Shown here: in pieces, positions 43,274 through 52,849 of the stretch
Layout: each line of letters opens with the position of its first letter
Position numbering within the stretch: the first letter of the stretch is position 1
DNA from: Lachnospiraceae bacterium
GTDB taxonomy: Bacteria; Bacillota; Clostridia; Lachnospirales; Lachnospiraceae
Assembly (NCBI GenBank): GCA_017518185.1
Contig: JAFWWB010000070.1
Coordinates: 1 to 64,000 of the forward strand
DNA: 64,000 nt
Direction of reading: 5' to 3'
Program-made: the position numbers and the translations under genes
Notes under the pieces: model-generated
What the model saw: the letters and a program-made list of their open reading frames with translations, nothing else
What the model was told of the DNA's origin: nothing
The model's database searches: none

Positions 43274-43869
43274 TAACTCTCATCCCTCCTTTCATCTCTT
43301 AATTGCAAAGAAAAGCTCGCGTCCACGACTCTCGGCGTAGTAATGACTTCCGCACTTGAGAGGAAGACGGGTGAAGCCTTGTAAAAAAGGCTTACCTGGT
43401 ATGGCTTGTTGATAGCCTGCCATACCCTGACCTTCTCCTCCAGGCTTATCTTCGCCTGAGACAGCACTATCGGAGGTTCTTCGGCAGTGAGCCAGCTTTG
43501 CAGTTTATCGGGACGGACAGCGTTACTGTCATTGACGATCTGCGCCGCCTTACCGATAATCTTCTGTACATCAGGATCTTTGAGGCCCATCTGGCCTCCG
43601 CCGTTGATAAAGACCATGTAATACAAAGCGAATGGTCTCGGCGCTTTCTGCAGCTGTACCCTTCCGCGTCTTACATACTCGGGCTGGGTCAGCTGAACAT
43701 CCTCGCGCACGTCGTAGAGGTAAAGTCCTACTATGTAGTCCACGTCCTGGGACGCGGGTGAGGATATCTCGATATTGTTCGGTGAAGGGATGGGCTCCGG
43801 GCACATCCTTTCACGCAGTGTTTTGACTATGTATGCACTTACGTCAGCTATTATTGAATAATCTGCCAT
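43273..43869 (-). CDS. DUF4255/Pvc16-like tube/sheath terminator (Afp16-like)
   Basis: 198 residues. 'YSIIADVSAYIVKTLRERM', 'VDYIVGLYLYDVREDVQLTQ', 'PFALYYMVFINGGG' and 'IVLSQAKISLEEKVRVWQAI' match DUF4255 (Pvc16 N-terminal) proteins. Afp16 caps the distal end of tube and sheath and sets final particle length. It is the first structural particle gene after the envelope block and follows a dispersed repeat. Confidence 0.85.
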   Translation of the reverse strand: MADYSIIADVSAYIVKTLRERMCPEPIPSPNNIEISSPASQDVDYIVGLYLYDVREDVQLTQPEYVRRGRVQLQKAPRPFALYYMVFINGGGQMGLKDPDVQKIIGKAAQIVNDSNAVRPDKLQSWLTAEEPPIVLSQAKISLEEKVRVWQAINKPYQVSLFYKASPVFLSSAEVITTPRVVDASFSLQLRDERRDES

Positions 43870-43884
43870 GTAGGTATCTCCTTT

Positions 43885-43935
43885 ATAAGATCCCTCGACT
43901 CCGCCTTGCAGGCTACGCTCGGGATGACATCCGTC
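43885..43935. repeat. Dispersed CTCGGGATGACAT repeat inside the CIS operon
   Basis: A copy of the element seen at 4.0 and 5.5 kb: AGATCCCTCGACTCCGCC, then TTGCAGGCTACGCTCGGGATGACAT. It fills most of the 77-base gap between the stalk protein stop and the DUF4255 start, separating the envelope block from the structural block. It may influence mRNA processing (inference). Confidence 0.75.
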
Positions 43936-43946
43936 AGTCGCCGTGG

Positions 43947-46900
43947 TTACAGGAACATGTCCAGCAGCTCCTGCGCCTTCTCATCCACGTTCTCCGTGAC
44001 GCATATAGAGTAATCATTATTGGCTATATACTGGGCGCTGCACTTCAGGTACTCCTGGGTGTCATCCTCTCTCAGGTAGAAGCCTCCGCTCAGGACTCCC
44101 GGCCCGTGGAGTGTTATCTGCCCGCCGCCGTGGGTTCCGTAGCTCATGCCTACGGTAAACTCGTACACGCTCGATCCCTTCGTAAGGGTTGCCACCTGTC
44201 TGGAATCGCTGTATACGTAACGGTAGGAGGTCACATCGGCTATGGTCTTCACCAGCACATATTCCATCTGTGCATTTCCCGTATATTTCTTATAAATGTA
44301 CTTGTTGCCCCTTGCTATTGCTATGGCGGCGTAATCCCTGCAGAGCTTTCCCGCAGCATTGCAACCCTTGTCCGAAAGCTGTGAAAGTCCGTCTACCACG
44401 GCAGCCAGGTCCTCATCCTTCATGCTGTCCGCATCCCCGAAGAGCGCCGCTATGGCTGCATTCAGATCATCGGCGGTAAGCTTTGAAAGATCCTTCTTTC
44501 CGGAATCGCTGTCTGAACCTGAACCGCTTCCCGAGCCTGAGCCGCTGCCTGATCCGTCTCCGCTTCCGCTGCCGTCGCCCGAGCCACTGCCGTTGCCCGA
44601 TCCGCTTCCCGAACCATCTCCCGATCCGTCTCCGCTTCCGTCTCCTGAACCGTCTCCCGTTCCGGATCCGTCTCCGCTCCCGTCTCCTGAACCGTCTCCC
44701 GTTCCGGATCCGTCTCCGCTCCCGTCTCCTGAACCGCTGCCATCGCCCGATCCGCTTCCCGAACCTGAGCCGCTTCCCGAACCCGAGCCGCTTCCTGAGC
44801 CTGAACCCGAGCCGCTGCCGTCTCCAGAACCGCTTCCGCTGCCGGAGCCGCTTCCGCTGTCAGCAAGAGCCTGCTCGCCTTTGCTCTCCTGTATGGCGCT
44901 GTTCACCGCCCTCATGGCTTCCGCAGATACACCGGCATCCTCCATCTTATCCTTCAGCCTGTTCAGTGAATCCGTGGCTCCTATGGCTGCCAGGGCGCCT
45001 ATGGAATTCATAAGCCCGTCTATATCACCGTCATTGAGTCTGGATACCGCCCTGTCCTCAAGCCTGTCCTGAAGGGCCGACATGGAATCTCCGAGATCCA
45101 CCAGCGCGGCCGCCGCATCTCCGGCATTATCCGCATTCTGCAGCTCGTTCCTGAGCCTGTCCTCCTCGTCCGCGATATCCTGATCCACTGCCGCGATCAT
45201 CGCTTCGATATCGGCTGCTCCCGCAAGATCGTTATCATCCAGTGCCGCCTGCAGCTTATCCTGCAGCTCCTCCTTCTTTTCCTTCAGGGCATCAAGCTCG
45301 GAGCTTAAGCTGTCGTTTTCGTTCTGTATGCTGCGGGCCTCTTCCTTGAGCCATATTATATGCTCGTCAATGGACTGGTTAGCCCTGCTGCTGAAGGCAT
45401 CGCCGGGTACCGTTTCCTTCAGGTCGTTGGCTGCGGTGATCCTGTCATAGATCTCTGTCAGCATGGTCTCCGCTTCATCGCGCTTCCTTCTTTCCTCTAT
45501 GAGGAACTGGAGCTCGTTCCTTTTGGCTTCCAGCGTGTCATGCTGGGAATTCAGAGCATCCTCTCTTGCGGCATCGCCCCTGTTGTTTGCCACTGCCGCA
45601 GCGTACTCTGCCCCGGTGCCCTGCCTTGTAGCGTCTGAATAGGACTGGTCAGCCCTGGGAAGGAGTATGTCCTTGAGGATCTTAAGCTCGCCGGGGCCGT
45701 CCTCCACGATGCCTTCCTTTATGTTCAGGATATGCTTGAGGCTTGTGGTGTCACCTCCAAGCCCCTGGGCATTTGCGGTGTTGATGATATTTTCGCTGTA
45801 CTCATATTCCGCATGGCCTATGACGTTATCCGCATCCCTGAGGCGGTTGCCGTAATAGTTTCCGTAGCTCTCCTGGCATTTCTCTATGCTGTCGGTGACC
45901 GCGGAGAGCAGCCCCTCATCGGGAGAGATGGGATCCTCCGGCTCCGGAACATCTTCATCTTCGTCCCACTCATCCGGTACGATGGGTATCCACCAGTTAT
46001 CGTATCTTCCGTCATCTCTTCTGCTGCGCTCTCCGTCTGTAGTAAACGCGAACTCGTGGCGAACGCTGTTGCGGAGGATATAGATATAATCATCGACGCT
46101 CCTGTCGTCCGAGTACTTGAAGTTGCCCTTTGAAGTATAGTAGGAGCCGCCAACCATGTCATTCAGCTCGCTCAGCACGCTTATATCCAGCTGGCACAGC
46201 TTTTCGAAGACCACGCAGCGCCGTTCCGCATCGACCTTGCCCATAAGGGAGTAGACCAGATCCGCCTCGCTGTCATTTCCGTCTTCCTTAAGCCTGGTAT
46301 AGCAGGCATAGAGATTAGCCAGCTGCCTGTCACATTCATCGGTATGTGCATCCCTGAGGTTCAGGGAGAAGAAGGTGGTGATTATCTGGTAATAGTACAC
46401 ATCCGCCCTGAGGGTCTTCTTGTCCCATGAATTCCTGTTGGTGAGGAACTCGGTCTCGCTGATGCTCGTCACCTCGTTGGAATAGGTATACTGGGTACGT
46501 ATGGGATCCAGCTCGGGCAGTTCGGAAAGATTGTAGGGATCCACCAGGTCGAAAGGATTCTTGGCCTGTCCGCTCATCACATCTATCAGTATGCCGTCAC
46601 TGCCCACATAATACTTTACGAAAAGGTCAGCCATCTCCTCGGGCTTTACTATGGTACCGGAGCCTGTGATATCCGCCAGGGCAGTGCTGTTGCTCAGGTT
46701 GAACCAGTTCCCGTCAGCCAGCTCCGACTTGTAATACATATCCTGCTGGTTCCAGTCGCTGGCGGACTGCTGCGCCTGCTCATAGAGCTCATCCGTAAGG
46801 GAATCCTTGTGGATGAGATAGACCCCTATGAAGATCACGCCTTCTTCTATGTTATGACTCGCGCTGTAGGCCGAGAACCTCATGGCTTCAGCCTCGTTCA

Positions 46901-47018
46901 CCACAGCGGAGACGGTATCTCCCTGAGCAAAGACAGCTACCAGTATTACCATGGCCAGAAGCAGTACCACCGTCTGTCTCGGAAATGCTCTGTTCTTTTT
47001 TCTCTTTTTATCTGCCAT
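43947..47018 (-). CDS. Membrane-anchored stalk protein with coiled coil and Gly-Ser-Asp linker
   Basis: 1023 residues. A TM/signal anchor spans about 15-35 ('[19 protein letters not shown]'). An extracytoplasmic globular part lies at about 40-400, coiled coil at about 480-640, and a GS/GD-repeat linker of about 120 residues (DNA 44510-44860). The last roughly 190 residues include a copper-amine-oxidase-stalk-like piece ('[20 protein letters not shown]'). It is predicted to project through the cell wall. Function is unknown; its place among other membrane proteins suggests an envelope scaffold for the particle. Confidence 0.7.
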   Translation of the reverse strand: MADKKRKKNRAFPRQTVVLLLAMVILVAVFAQGDTVSAVVNEAEAMRFSAYSASHNIEEGVIFIGVYLIHKDSLTDELYEQAQQSASDWNQQDMYYKSELADGNWFNLSNSTALADITGSGTIVKPEEMADLFVKYYVGSDGILIDVMSGQAKNPFDLVDPYNLSELPELDPIRTQYTYSNEVTSISETEFLTNRNSWDKKTLRADVYYYQIITTFFSLNLRDAHTDECDRQLANLYACYTRLKEDGNDSEADLVYSLMGKVDAERRCVVFEKLCQLDISVLSELNDMVGGSYYTSKGNFKYSDDRSVDDYIYILRNSVRHEFAFTTDGERSRRDDGRYDNWWIPIVPDEWDEDEDVPEPEDPISPDEGLLSAVTDSIEKCQESYGNYYGNRLRDADNVIGHAEYEYSENIINTANAQGLGGDTTSLKHILNIKEGIVEDGPGELKILKDILLPRADQSYSDATRQGTGAEYAAAVANNRGDAAREDALNSQHDTLEAKRNELQFLIEERRKRDEAETMLTEIYDRITAANDLKETVPGDAFSSRANQSIDEHIIWLKEEARSIQNENDSLSSELDALKEKKEELQDKLQAALDDNDLAGAADIEAMIAAVDQDIADEEDRLRNELQNADNAGDAAAALVDLGDSMSALQDRLEDRAVSRLNDGDIDGLMNSIGALAAIGATDSLNRLKDKMEDAGVSAEAMRAVNSAIQESKGEQALADSGSGSGSGSGSGDGSGSGSGSGSGSGSGSGSGSGSGSGDGSGSGDGSGDGSGTGDGSGDGSGDGSGTGDGSGDGSGDGSGDGSGSGSGNGSGSGDGSGSGDGSGSGSGSGSGSGSDSDSGKKDLSKLTADDLNAAIAALFGDADSMKDEDLAAVVDGLSQLSDKGCNAAGKLCRDYAAIAIARGNKYIYKKYTGNAQMEYVLVKTIADVTSYRYVYSDSRQVATLTKGSSVYEFTVGMSYGTHGGGQITLHGPGVLSGGFYLREDDTQEYLKCSAQYIANNDYSICVTENVDEKAQELLDMFL
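44507..44866. repeat. Low-complexity (Gly-Ser/Asp)n coding repeat with exact 42-bp tandem units
   Basis: Purine/pyrimidine-biased repeat encoding alternating Gly with Ser or Asp. Two identical 42-base units occupy 44653-44694 and 44695-44736, so the array can change length by slippage or recombination while keeping frame (42 is divisible by 3). Confidence 0.9.
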
Positions 47019-47043
47019 ACGCTTATCTCCGTCGCTGCTCAGA

Positions 47044-49110
47044 TCACTCTGTTATCTCTTTCCTTATCCTGTGGTTCTGCATATCGAATCGGGCGTTATA
47101 AAGGAGGTTCCCTTCCTTGTCCAGAAGCTCTATCACCGTTTCCTCCAGTCCCGTCTCCACCAGTGTCAGATGCCTGAATGACTTTCCGTTCTGCACCGGG
47201 GAGGATCCGCTCAGGTACTTTCCCTCCGCGGTCCTGACCCTGTAGGAGGCCACCGCGGTATCCTCAGTTATATCAAGCCTTATGTCCAGAAGTCCCGTTC
47301 CGTCGGAGGTGGATATCTCCACAAGGCCTATATCCTCGGGATTGACCTTTACTATCTTCCTGTCCTTTACTATGGGCAGGGGACCGCTGGTCTCCGAGGG
47401 ATCTATGACCACATCGTCCACAAACTCCTCACCGTTATAGAGACGGATCTTCACCGCATTTACTCCGTCCTTTGCGATGGCCAGATGTCTGAGCTTTTTG
47501 TCTATCTCCGTCCTGCCGCCTATCCTCTCCTTATCGCACCAGAGTTCGAAATGGGTGATCTCCACCTCGAAGTCCTCGGGTATGTAGATGGAAAGCTCGA
47601 AGGCCTGGCTCTGTATTATCTGCTTTATGTAGTAGGATGCGCCCTCCGTTGTCTCCTTCTCCACATGACTGGTACCCACCCCGCCGGTATTGAAGCCGGC
47701 ATCGTCTCCTGAGAGATATGCGGAGATGCCCCCGCAGGTAAGCCTGTCGTAGGAATAGAGGGTCTGGGAATAGGTCTTCATCAGCTCGAAGATATCGTTC
47801 TGCTGCTGCTCATAATCCGAGAGCTCGGAATCATATTCCTCGAAGGACAGCTCGCCCAGCATGTTCCTCAGCTTGTCTGCTTCAAGATCCGCCTCCGCCT
47901 TGTCCAGGCTCTCAAGCCCCTTTATGTAGGAGGTACGTATCGAGGCATAGGTGTCAAAGTTGTCTATGACCTGCTCCTCAAGATCCGCCTCGGCGGCCAG
48001 CTTCGCGGAAGCGGCCTCGGCATATTCCAGAGTAGCGGAGTAGAGTACGTAGGGATCGTCGTCTATATACCTGGTACCGTCCAGGCTGCCCTTCATCCAT
48101 ATCCTTGGGATCTTTATGAAGAGGCAGATCCTCTTTTTGCCCTCCCAGTAGCTGTCTATCTTATTGATGAATGCATCGTAATCCTTCTTGAAAGCCTTTG
48201 CGGTACCGCCCTTTATGGTCTGTCCCGAGAGAGCCATGTTCACGTAGGGGGCTATCATGTTGATGTCCCCGCCGTACTTGTTCTTCATAAGACTGTAATT
48301 GATCTGCAGGTTTATCCTAGCTGTGGTCTCGTCCAGGCAGGCCGAGTAATAGGTCTGGTCCCTGTCCAGAGTGTACTGGATCAGCCAGGGCAGGGCCGCT
48401 CTGGGTACCTGTGCCTCCTGAAAGGGTGTCTCGAAGCTGTAGCCCGTAGACACATCCGTTCCGACCTTGTTGCTGAGCTTGCGGAGATCGGAGGCCAGAT
48501 TGTTCTTGTCCGTGGACACCTTGGTCTTGCACTGCTCCAGCTTTTTCTCTATCTTGTCTACGTCGGCCTGAGTGCCCTCGCCGGTGAGGAGCCTGAGCTT
48601 ATTTTTCTCGAGTCCTTCCTCATAGGCCGCAAGGCGTTTCTCATTAAAGGCTATGGTGCGCTGCAGCACAACGATGTCAACGTAGAGATTGTTCACTTCC
48701 TCATATATGCCCAGCTTCGTGTCCGTAAGCTTGTGGGTCGCCTCGTCTATCTCCGCCTGTATGGATATGGGCTTGAACTGGAACTCGCAGGCCTGGGCCT
48801 CCGTAGGCTTGGTAGGGAACTTCAGGCTTAACAGCGGCGACCAGCGGAAGGTCGACATGCTGATCTGCTTCAGCTTTATGGCCTTCTGGGCACTCTTAAG
48901 CGCAGCTTCCTTGGTGGATATGGACTGCTCCACCTGGAAATACTCCATGCTCTCCTCCAGGGCCAGGGCTCTTGCTGCCTTCATGGTGAGGGTCCTGCCG
49001 GGAGCAGCCGAGACCTTTCCCTCAAATACAACCGCAAGCACGGCGCTCAGCAGCACAACCGCTGCAGGGATCATAAGCTTTATTAACTTTTTCCCTGCTC
49101 CTTTTCTCAT
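47044..49110 (-). CDS. Exported TolC-like coiled-coil protein
   Basis: 688 residues. A signal/TM segment lies at about 10-35 ('LIKLMIPAAVVLLSAVLAVV', then SAAPG). Residues 40-460 show the pattern of outer-membrane-efflux (TolC) helices: 'TMKAARALALEESMEYFQVE', 'NNLYVDIVVLQRTIAFNEKR', 'LRLLTGEGTQADVDKIEKKL', repeated in a second half. Residues 470-688 are beta-rich. TolC-like proteins without an outer membrane occur in Firmicutes and are poorly understood. Here it may form a wall-spanning coiled-coil conduit or brace. The start overlaps the MORN gene stop (ATGA). Confidence 0.65.
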   Translation of the reverse strand: MRKGAGKKLIKLMIPAAVVLLSAVLAVVFEGKVSAAPGRTLTMKAARALALEESMEYFQVEQSISTKEAALKSAQKAIKLKQISMSTFRWSPLLSLKFPTKPTEAQACEFQFKPISIQAEIDEATHKLTDTKLGIYEEVNNLYVDIVVLQRTIAFNEKRLAAYEEGLEKNKLRLLTGEGTQADVDKIEKKLEQCKTKVSTDKNNLASDLRKLSNKVGTDVSTGYSFETPFQEAQVPRAALPWLIQYTLDRDQTYYSACLDETTARINLQINYSLMKNKYGGDINMIAPYVNMALSGQTIKGGTAKAFKKDYDAFINKIDSYWEGKKRICLFIKIPRIWMKGSLDGTRYIDDDPYVLYSATLEYAEAASAKLAAEADLEEQVIDNFDTYASIRTSYIKGLESLDKAEADLEADKLRNMLGELSFEEYDSELSDYEQQQNDIFELMKTYSQTLYSYDRLTCGGISAYLSGDDAGFNTGGVGTSHVEKETTEGASYYIKQIIQSQAFELSIYIPEDFEVEITHFELWCDKERIGGRTEIDKKLRHLAIAKDGVNAVKIRLYNGEEFVDDVVIDPSETSGPLPIVKDRKIVKVNPEDIGLVEISTSDGTGLLDIRLDITEDTAVASYRVRTAEGKYLSGSSPVQNGKSFRHLTLVETGLEETVIELLDKEGNLLYNARFDMQNHRIRKEITE

Positions 49111-50345
49111 TCGGCCTCCTCGTCACCGCGGCTCATGTAATAAAATCTGAAGTTTCCGTCTCTCTTCTCGGAAACAAAGGTATAGATAAGTCCGTTTGCT
49201 TCATAGCTTGTAAGATATACGCTGTAATCCTCATCCATACCGGACACGATGCTGACATCCGTATAGGGTCTGGTCTCGATCAGCTTTACCTCTCCGGAAA
49301 AAGCGGGGCTGTACTCGTTGAGAACGTTGACCGCGACCGCCTCGGGAAGTATCACAGCGGAATTTCCTTCGTAGATGGGTTCTCCCAGGCTGTCCCTTAT
49401 ATCGTTCAGATCGCTGCTCTCCCAGGTACCCATCCTGAAGGTATCCGAGAGTACGTAAACACTGTCTATCACAACATCGTCAGAAAGCTTTTCCTCATCC
49501 GTGTGTCCGGAATACAGGGCCCCGATATCGCTCATGTATATGCAGAAGGTACCGTCGCCCTGCCACACCCGGCGGTCACCCGTATACATGGCTCCGGCCT
49601 CGGTAGTGGTCTTTCCTATGAAGGTGGCATACACTATCTCGTCGGAAGCAAAGGAGCCGGTAAACACCTGACTGCCGTTCTCCGCGTAGAGCGTTCCCTC
49701 GCCGCTCTTTAAGCCTGCGGAGAAATTGCCGTCATATAAGAGACTTCCGCTGGCACGGTAGAACAGGCCGTGACCGTCAAATTCGTTGTTATGGAAGCTG
49801 CCGGTATACTTCAGCGCCCCGTTATCATAGTAGGACTTCCCGTCACCCTCAAAGCGGCTCTTTTCGAAGTTCCCCAGGTAGACCATGTTGCCCTCGGGAT
49901 CGTAGAGCGTTCCCTGGCCGCTGGCATAACCCTTGTCCACCTGTCCTTCATATGCCAGGTATCCGCTCTTTCCAAGGATCCTGACCTTGTCCTTGGCCAG
50001 CCTGAGCTGCACGGAATTGTACTTGTAGGTACGGACACCGTTGCTGCTGTTCATGCCGGCAAAGACCTGTTTGACCGATAGTATGTACCAGATGCTCACC
50101 ACTCCGCAGATTATGATGATCGAAGTAGCCAGCTTCTTGCTTATCATCCAGCCGAAGACGGTGAAATAGTCGTCCTTGTGCTTAGGCTTTATATCAAAGA
50201 GCTTTGTAAAGAACTCCCTGATACGTGTGATGATCCTCGACTTGATGAAGTTCCAGTTTGTCCACAGCCTTATCTTGGATGTGATACTGGCAAATCTGGA
50301 CTTTATGGTCGATATCAGTATGGAAAAAAGATTTCCGCCGCCCAA
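49107..50345 (-). CDS. Membrane protein with MORN repeats
   Basis: 412 residues. A basic N-terminal cytoplasmic part and one TM segment (about 72-92, 'ATSIIIICGVVSIWYILSV') precede about five to six MORN repeats ('YEGQVDKGYASGQGTLYDPE', 'YLGNFEKSRFEGDGKSYYDN', 'YTGSFHNNEFDGHG', 'YDGNFSAGLKSGEG'). A C-terminal domain of about 150 residues follows. MORN arrays act as rigid spacers or lipid-binding platforms; here they would lie outside the membrane. It overlaps the TolC-like gene by four bases. Confidence 0.85.
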   Translation of the reverse strand: MGGGNLFSILISTIKSRFASITSKIRLWTNWNFIKSRIITRIREFFTKLFDIKPKHKDDYFTVFGWMISKKLATSIIIICGVVSIWYILSVKQVFAGMNSSNGVRTYKYNSVQLRLAKDKVRILGKSGYLAYEGQVDKGYASGQGTLYDPEGNMVYLGNFEKSRFEGDGKSYYDNGALKYTGSFHNNEFDGHGLFYRASGSLLYDGNFSAGLKSGEGTLYAENGSQVFTGSFASDEIVYATFIGKTTTEAGAMYTGDRRVWQGDGTFCIYMSDIGALYSGHTDEEKLSDDVVIDSVYVLSDTFRMGTWESSDLNDIRDSLGEPIYEGNSAVILPEAVAVNVLNEYSPAFSGEVKLIETRPYTDVSIVSGMDEDYSVYLTSYEANGLIYTFVSEKRDGNFRFYYMSRGDEEAE

Positions 50346-50364
50346 AACTGTTCCTCCGTTTTAT

Positions 50365-52836
50365 TTACCTGAGATCCGCCCTCAAGGCTCCGGCGCGTTC
50401 CGAAGGATCGCCTGTCTTATCCAGAAGCCTCTCGCATTCAAACAGGTACCATCTCGCTATCTCGTCTCCCGGATTACGCTTGAGTATATCCGAGAAGGCA
50501 TTCCTTGCTATGTAGTAATCCTTCTTGTAGAGGTGCTCCAATGCCTCTCCGAAGCGCTCCCTGTCCTCAAGCCTTGCCTGTCTCTCACGCTTGGAGCAGG
50601 CATCCAGGATCTCGTAGAAGCGGAGCTCCCTGCCGTTCTCCAGTACTGTGAAGCCCACATAGCGGAGGTCGTAATCCCCGCCTTCCCTGTCTATGACCTC
50701 CTCGGTGACCACAGCGTAGATCCTCTTCTGATGGAACCACTCGGCAAAGGCATTGAGCTGTCTGCTCTCATCGGAAAGGATGAAAGGCATACTCTGTATG
50801 TTGGTACCGGCCACGCCGTACATGAAGCCGCCGTAGTAAAGGAGCACGGACAGCTCATTCTGGTTTATGCCGTAATCCGATTCGCTGCGGATGAAGTCCA
50901 CCGCGAATTCCTGGGTATTTGTTGCTCTTTCAAGGAACAGGAGCTCCGTCACCGTAAGGCCGTTGCTCTCTTCGACTATTATGCCTTCCTTATCCTCATT
51001 CTCCGAAAGGAAGGTGAGAAGGCCGTTCAGCTGGTTCACACGGATATCCGCGGAGGCTGTCCTGTTGCCGGCCACAAATGCCAGCGTACCGGTCACATTG
51101 GCTGTATTCCCGCATTCCACCTCAAAGATGGAGTTCTTCCTCAGGATATGCTCTATGTTCCTGGGAGCGAAACGGTAATATGCCTCGTATATCTTGTAAC
51201 GGCTGTAATCTATCTTCTCTATACGGCGGTCGATCTCACCAAGGCTGTTCCACATGCTGTCGAGATCGTGGCCCGCCACCGTGCGCCTCTTCTTTCCGTC
51301 CTTCTCCATGCTGCCCTTGATGGCCACATCGTTCAGGGCGCTCTCGAAACGTCTGAGGTCGGAAGCCTGCAGCCAGATGATAAGGAAGAGCACCACGCTG
51401 CCCACCAGGAAGATGAGGAACAGGTTTCTCAGCATCATGAGGCTGTCACTGTTGTCATCACTTGCGTTGGACTCGTTTATGATGGCCACCAGCCCGTAAT
51501 TGGAACGGGTGCCGTTCTGAAGCAGTGCCTTCGCCTCAAAGCCCCGTCCCACTATACCGAGCACATACTTGCCGGAAACATCTTTGTTCTGCAGATCCTC
51601 CCAGAGTTCACTCTCACCGTAGAACTCGGAGGCTATCTCACCGCTCCTGCCGCTGGCGCTGCAGATGATGCTGCTGTCGCTGCAGCGGATCACCAGGAGA
51701 TCGTAGAAGACCTTGCTGTTGCCGTCCTGCTTTATGAAATCCGACAATGTACCCTGTGCCCCGCGGTAGGCAGTGGAGTCATACCACTTTTCCCCGCCGC
51801 TTCCGGCTGCCCAGCGGTCGATGTCGCCCATCTCCGCCGCCAGGAAGTTCATGCCGTTATCAGCGTAATCCTCTCTTGCATCGGCCTTGAGCTCCCTGCT
51901 CCTGTTGGAGTAAGCCACAAAGAATGCGAAGAGCATTGCCAGGAAGACTATCTCCACCAGCAGTCCCGTATACACCAGGCGCCTTCTGTTGGAGAAGGCC
52001 ATGAAGGTGAGGATCAGGAATACCAGCATCAGAGCCGTTCCGGCTGCCCAGTATATCGCAAGGGAACCGGCCATCTTTACGCTTTCCTTAAAGCTGAAGT
52101 TTATGCTCCTTATGGCTCTCTTGAGCCCGGGATCGTGAGCGAAAGCCCCGATGGGCGGATCGCTGTCGTTTCTTGTATAGAGCTCGCCCTCCCTGTAGAG
52201 CGCATCCACATAGAAGCGGCCCTTTCCGGCTTCCTTCAGCATGATGCTGTCGCTCATTGTAGCGGGAGGTGCCTCGTAGACCTCATCCTTCTCCTCGGCT
52301 TCCGCACGGGCCTTTGCCTCCTCTTCCCCTGCGGCCATCAGGGGCTGCAGCTCCAGGGGATAGACCTCTGCCACCTTGCCGTCCGCCGAGATGGAGGTGA
52401 TATACACTATTCCGTTCTGAATGTAGATGTCAGAAGCATGCTCGCCTGCGTGGAGCTCAAAAGCCGAGCTTGTGCCGGTAGGCAGGAGAGAATCCGTGAA
52501 GCACCTGAGCCTGTAGCTCCTGTAACGTCCGGTGACGTCGGTCCTTATCTCATCCTCCTGGAGCACGTAGAGCTGATCCACATCCGCCGCTATATCCGTA
52601 GCGGTAATATCAGGCGCGGTATAAAGTCCCAGGACTTCGCCGTCTGAAGAGAGCTTGAAAAGCCTGAAGCCCTCTCTTCCTCCGTCTACGTAATAATATT
52701 TCCCGCCGCTCTCAACTCCGCTTCCGAAAGCGTCGCTGGAAGGCAGCTCCGTTGCCCTGTCCACTGTCTTTACGAATATGAAGCCGGACAGAGCCACAAG
52801 CAGTAAACATATCAATATCGCCGATCTCTTATACAT
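50365..52836 (-). CDS. Degenerate class III adenylate-cyclase-like receptor
   Basis: 823 residues. N-terminal TM (about 7-23); beta-propeller-like extracytoplasmic domain (about 40-250); TM segments at about 258-281 and 290-310; a sensor domain (about 315-455, Cache-like by position); TM (about 468-492); HAMP-like linker. The C-terminal cyclase homology domain (553-800) begins 'YYRFAPRNIEHILRKNSIFE' and ends with 'FYEILDA..ERQARLEDRER' plus a TPR-like tail, as in Firmicute cyclases. The metal-binding 'FSDIRGFT' is replaced by 'FVAGNRTAS', and the later N-x3-R is not preserved. It should therefore bind rather than make a nucleotide, or act as a scaffold. Confidence 0.75.
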   Translation of the reverse strand: MYKRSAILICLLLVALSGFIFVKTVDRATELPSSDAFGSGVESGGKYYYVDGGREGFRLFKLSSDGEVLGLYTAPDITATDIAADVDQLYVLQEDEIRTDVTGRYRSYRLRCFTDSLLPTGTSSAFELHAGEHASDIYIQNGIVYITSISADGKVAEVYPLELQPLMAAGEEEAKARAEAEEKDEVYEAPPATMSDSIMLKEAGKGRFYVDALYREGELYTRNDSDPPIGAFAHDPGLKRAIRSINFSFKESVKMAGSLAIYWAAGTALMLVFLILTFMAFSNRRRLVYTGLLVEIVFLAMLFAFFVAYSNRSRELKADAREDYADNGMNFLAAEMGDIDRWAAGSGGEKWYDSTAYRGAQGTLSDFIKQDGNSKVFYDLLVIRCSDSSIICSASGRSGEIASEFYGESELWEDLQNKDVSGKYVLGIVGRGFEAKALLQNGTRSNYGLVAIINESNASDDNSDSLMMLRNLFLIFLVGSVVLFLIIWLQASDLRRFESALNDVAIKGSMEKDGKKRRTVAGHDLDSMWNSLGEIDRRIEKIDYSRYKIYEAYYRFAPRNIEHILRKNSIFEVECGNTANVTGTLAFVAGNRTASADIRVNQLNGLLTFLSENEDKEGIIVEESNGLTVTELLFLERATNTQEFAVDFIRSESDYGINQNELSVLLYYGGFMYGVAGTNIQSMPFILSDESRQLNAFAEWFHQKRIYAVVTEEVIDREGGDYDLRYVGFTVLENGRELRFYEILDACSKRERQARLEDRERFGEALEHLYKKDYYIARNAFSDILKRNPGDEIARWYLFECERLLDKTGDPSERAGALRADLR

Positions 52837-52849
52837 CGGAAAACCTTCC

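Noticed and set aside
44507-44866. Possible CRISPR array or noncoding satellite
   Set aside because: The repeats are in frame with a long coding region, have no unique spacers, and encode a Gly-Ser/Asp linker.
50176-52647. 823-codon plus-strand open frame
   Set aside because: Antisense shadow of the cyclase-like receptor gene. The minus-strand frame shows clear domains; the plus-strand translation is rich in His/Gln/Val/Leu with no family resemblance.
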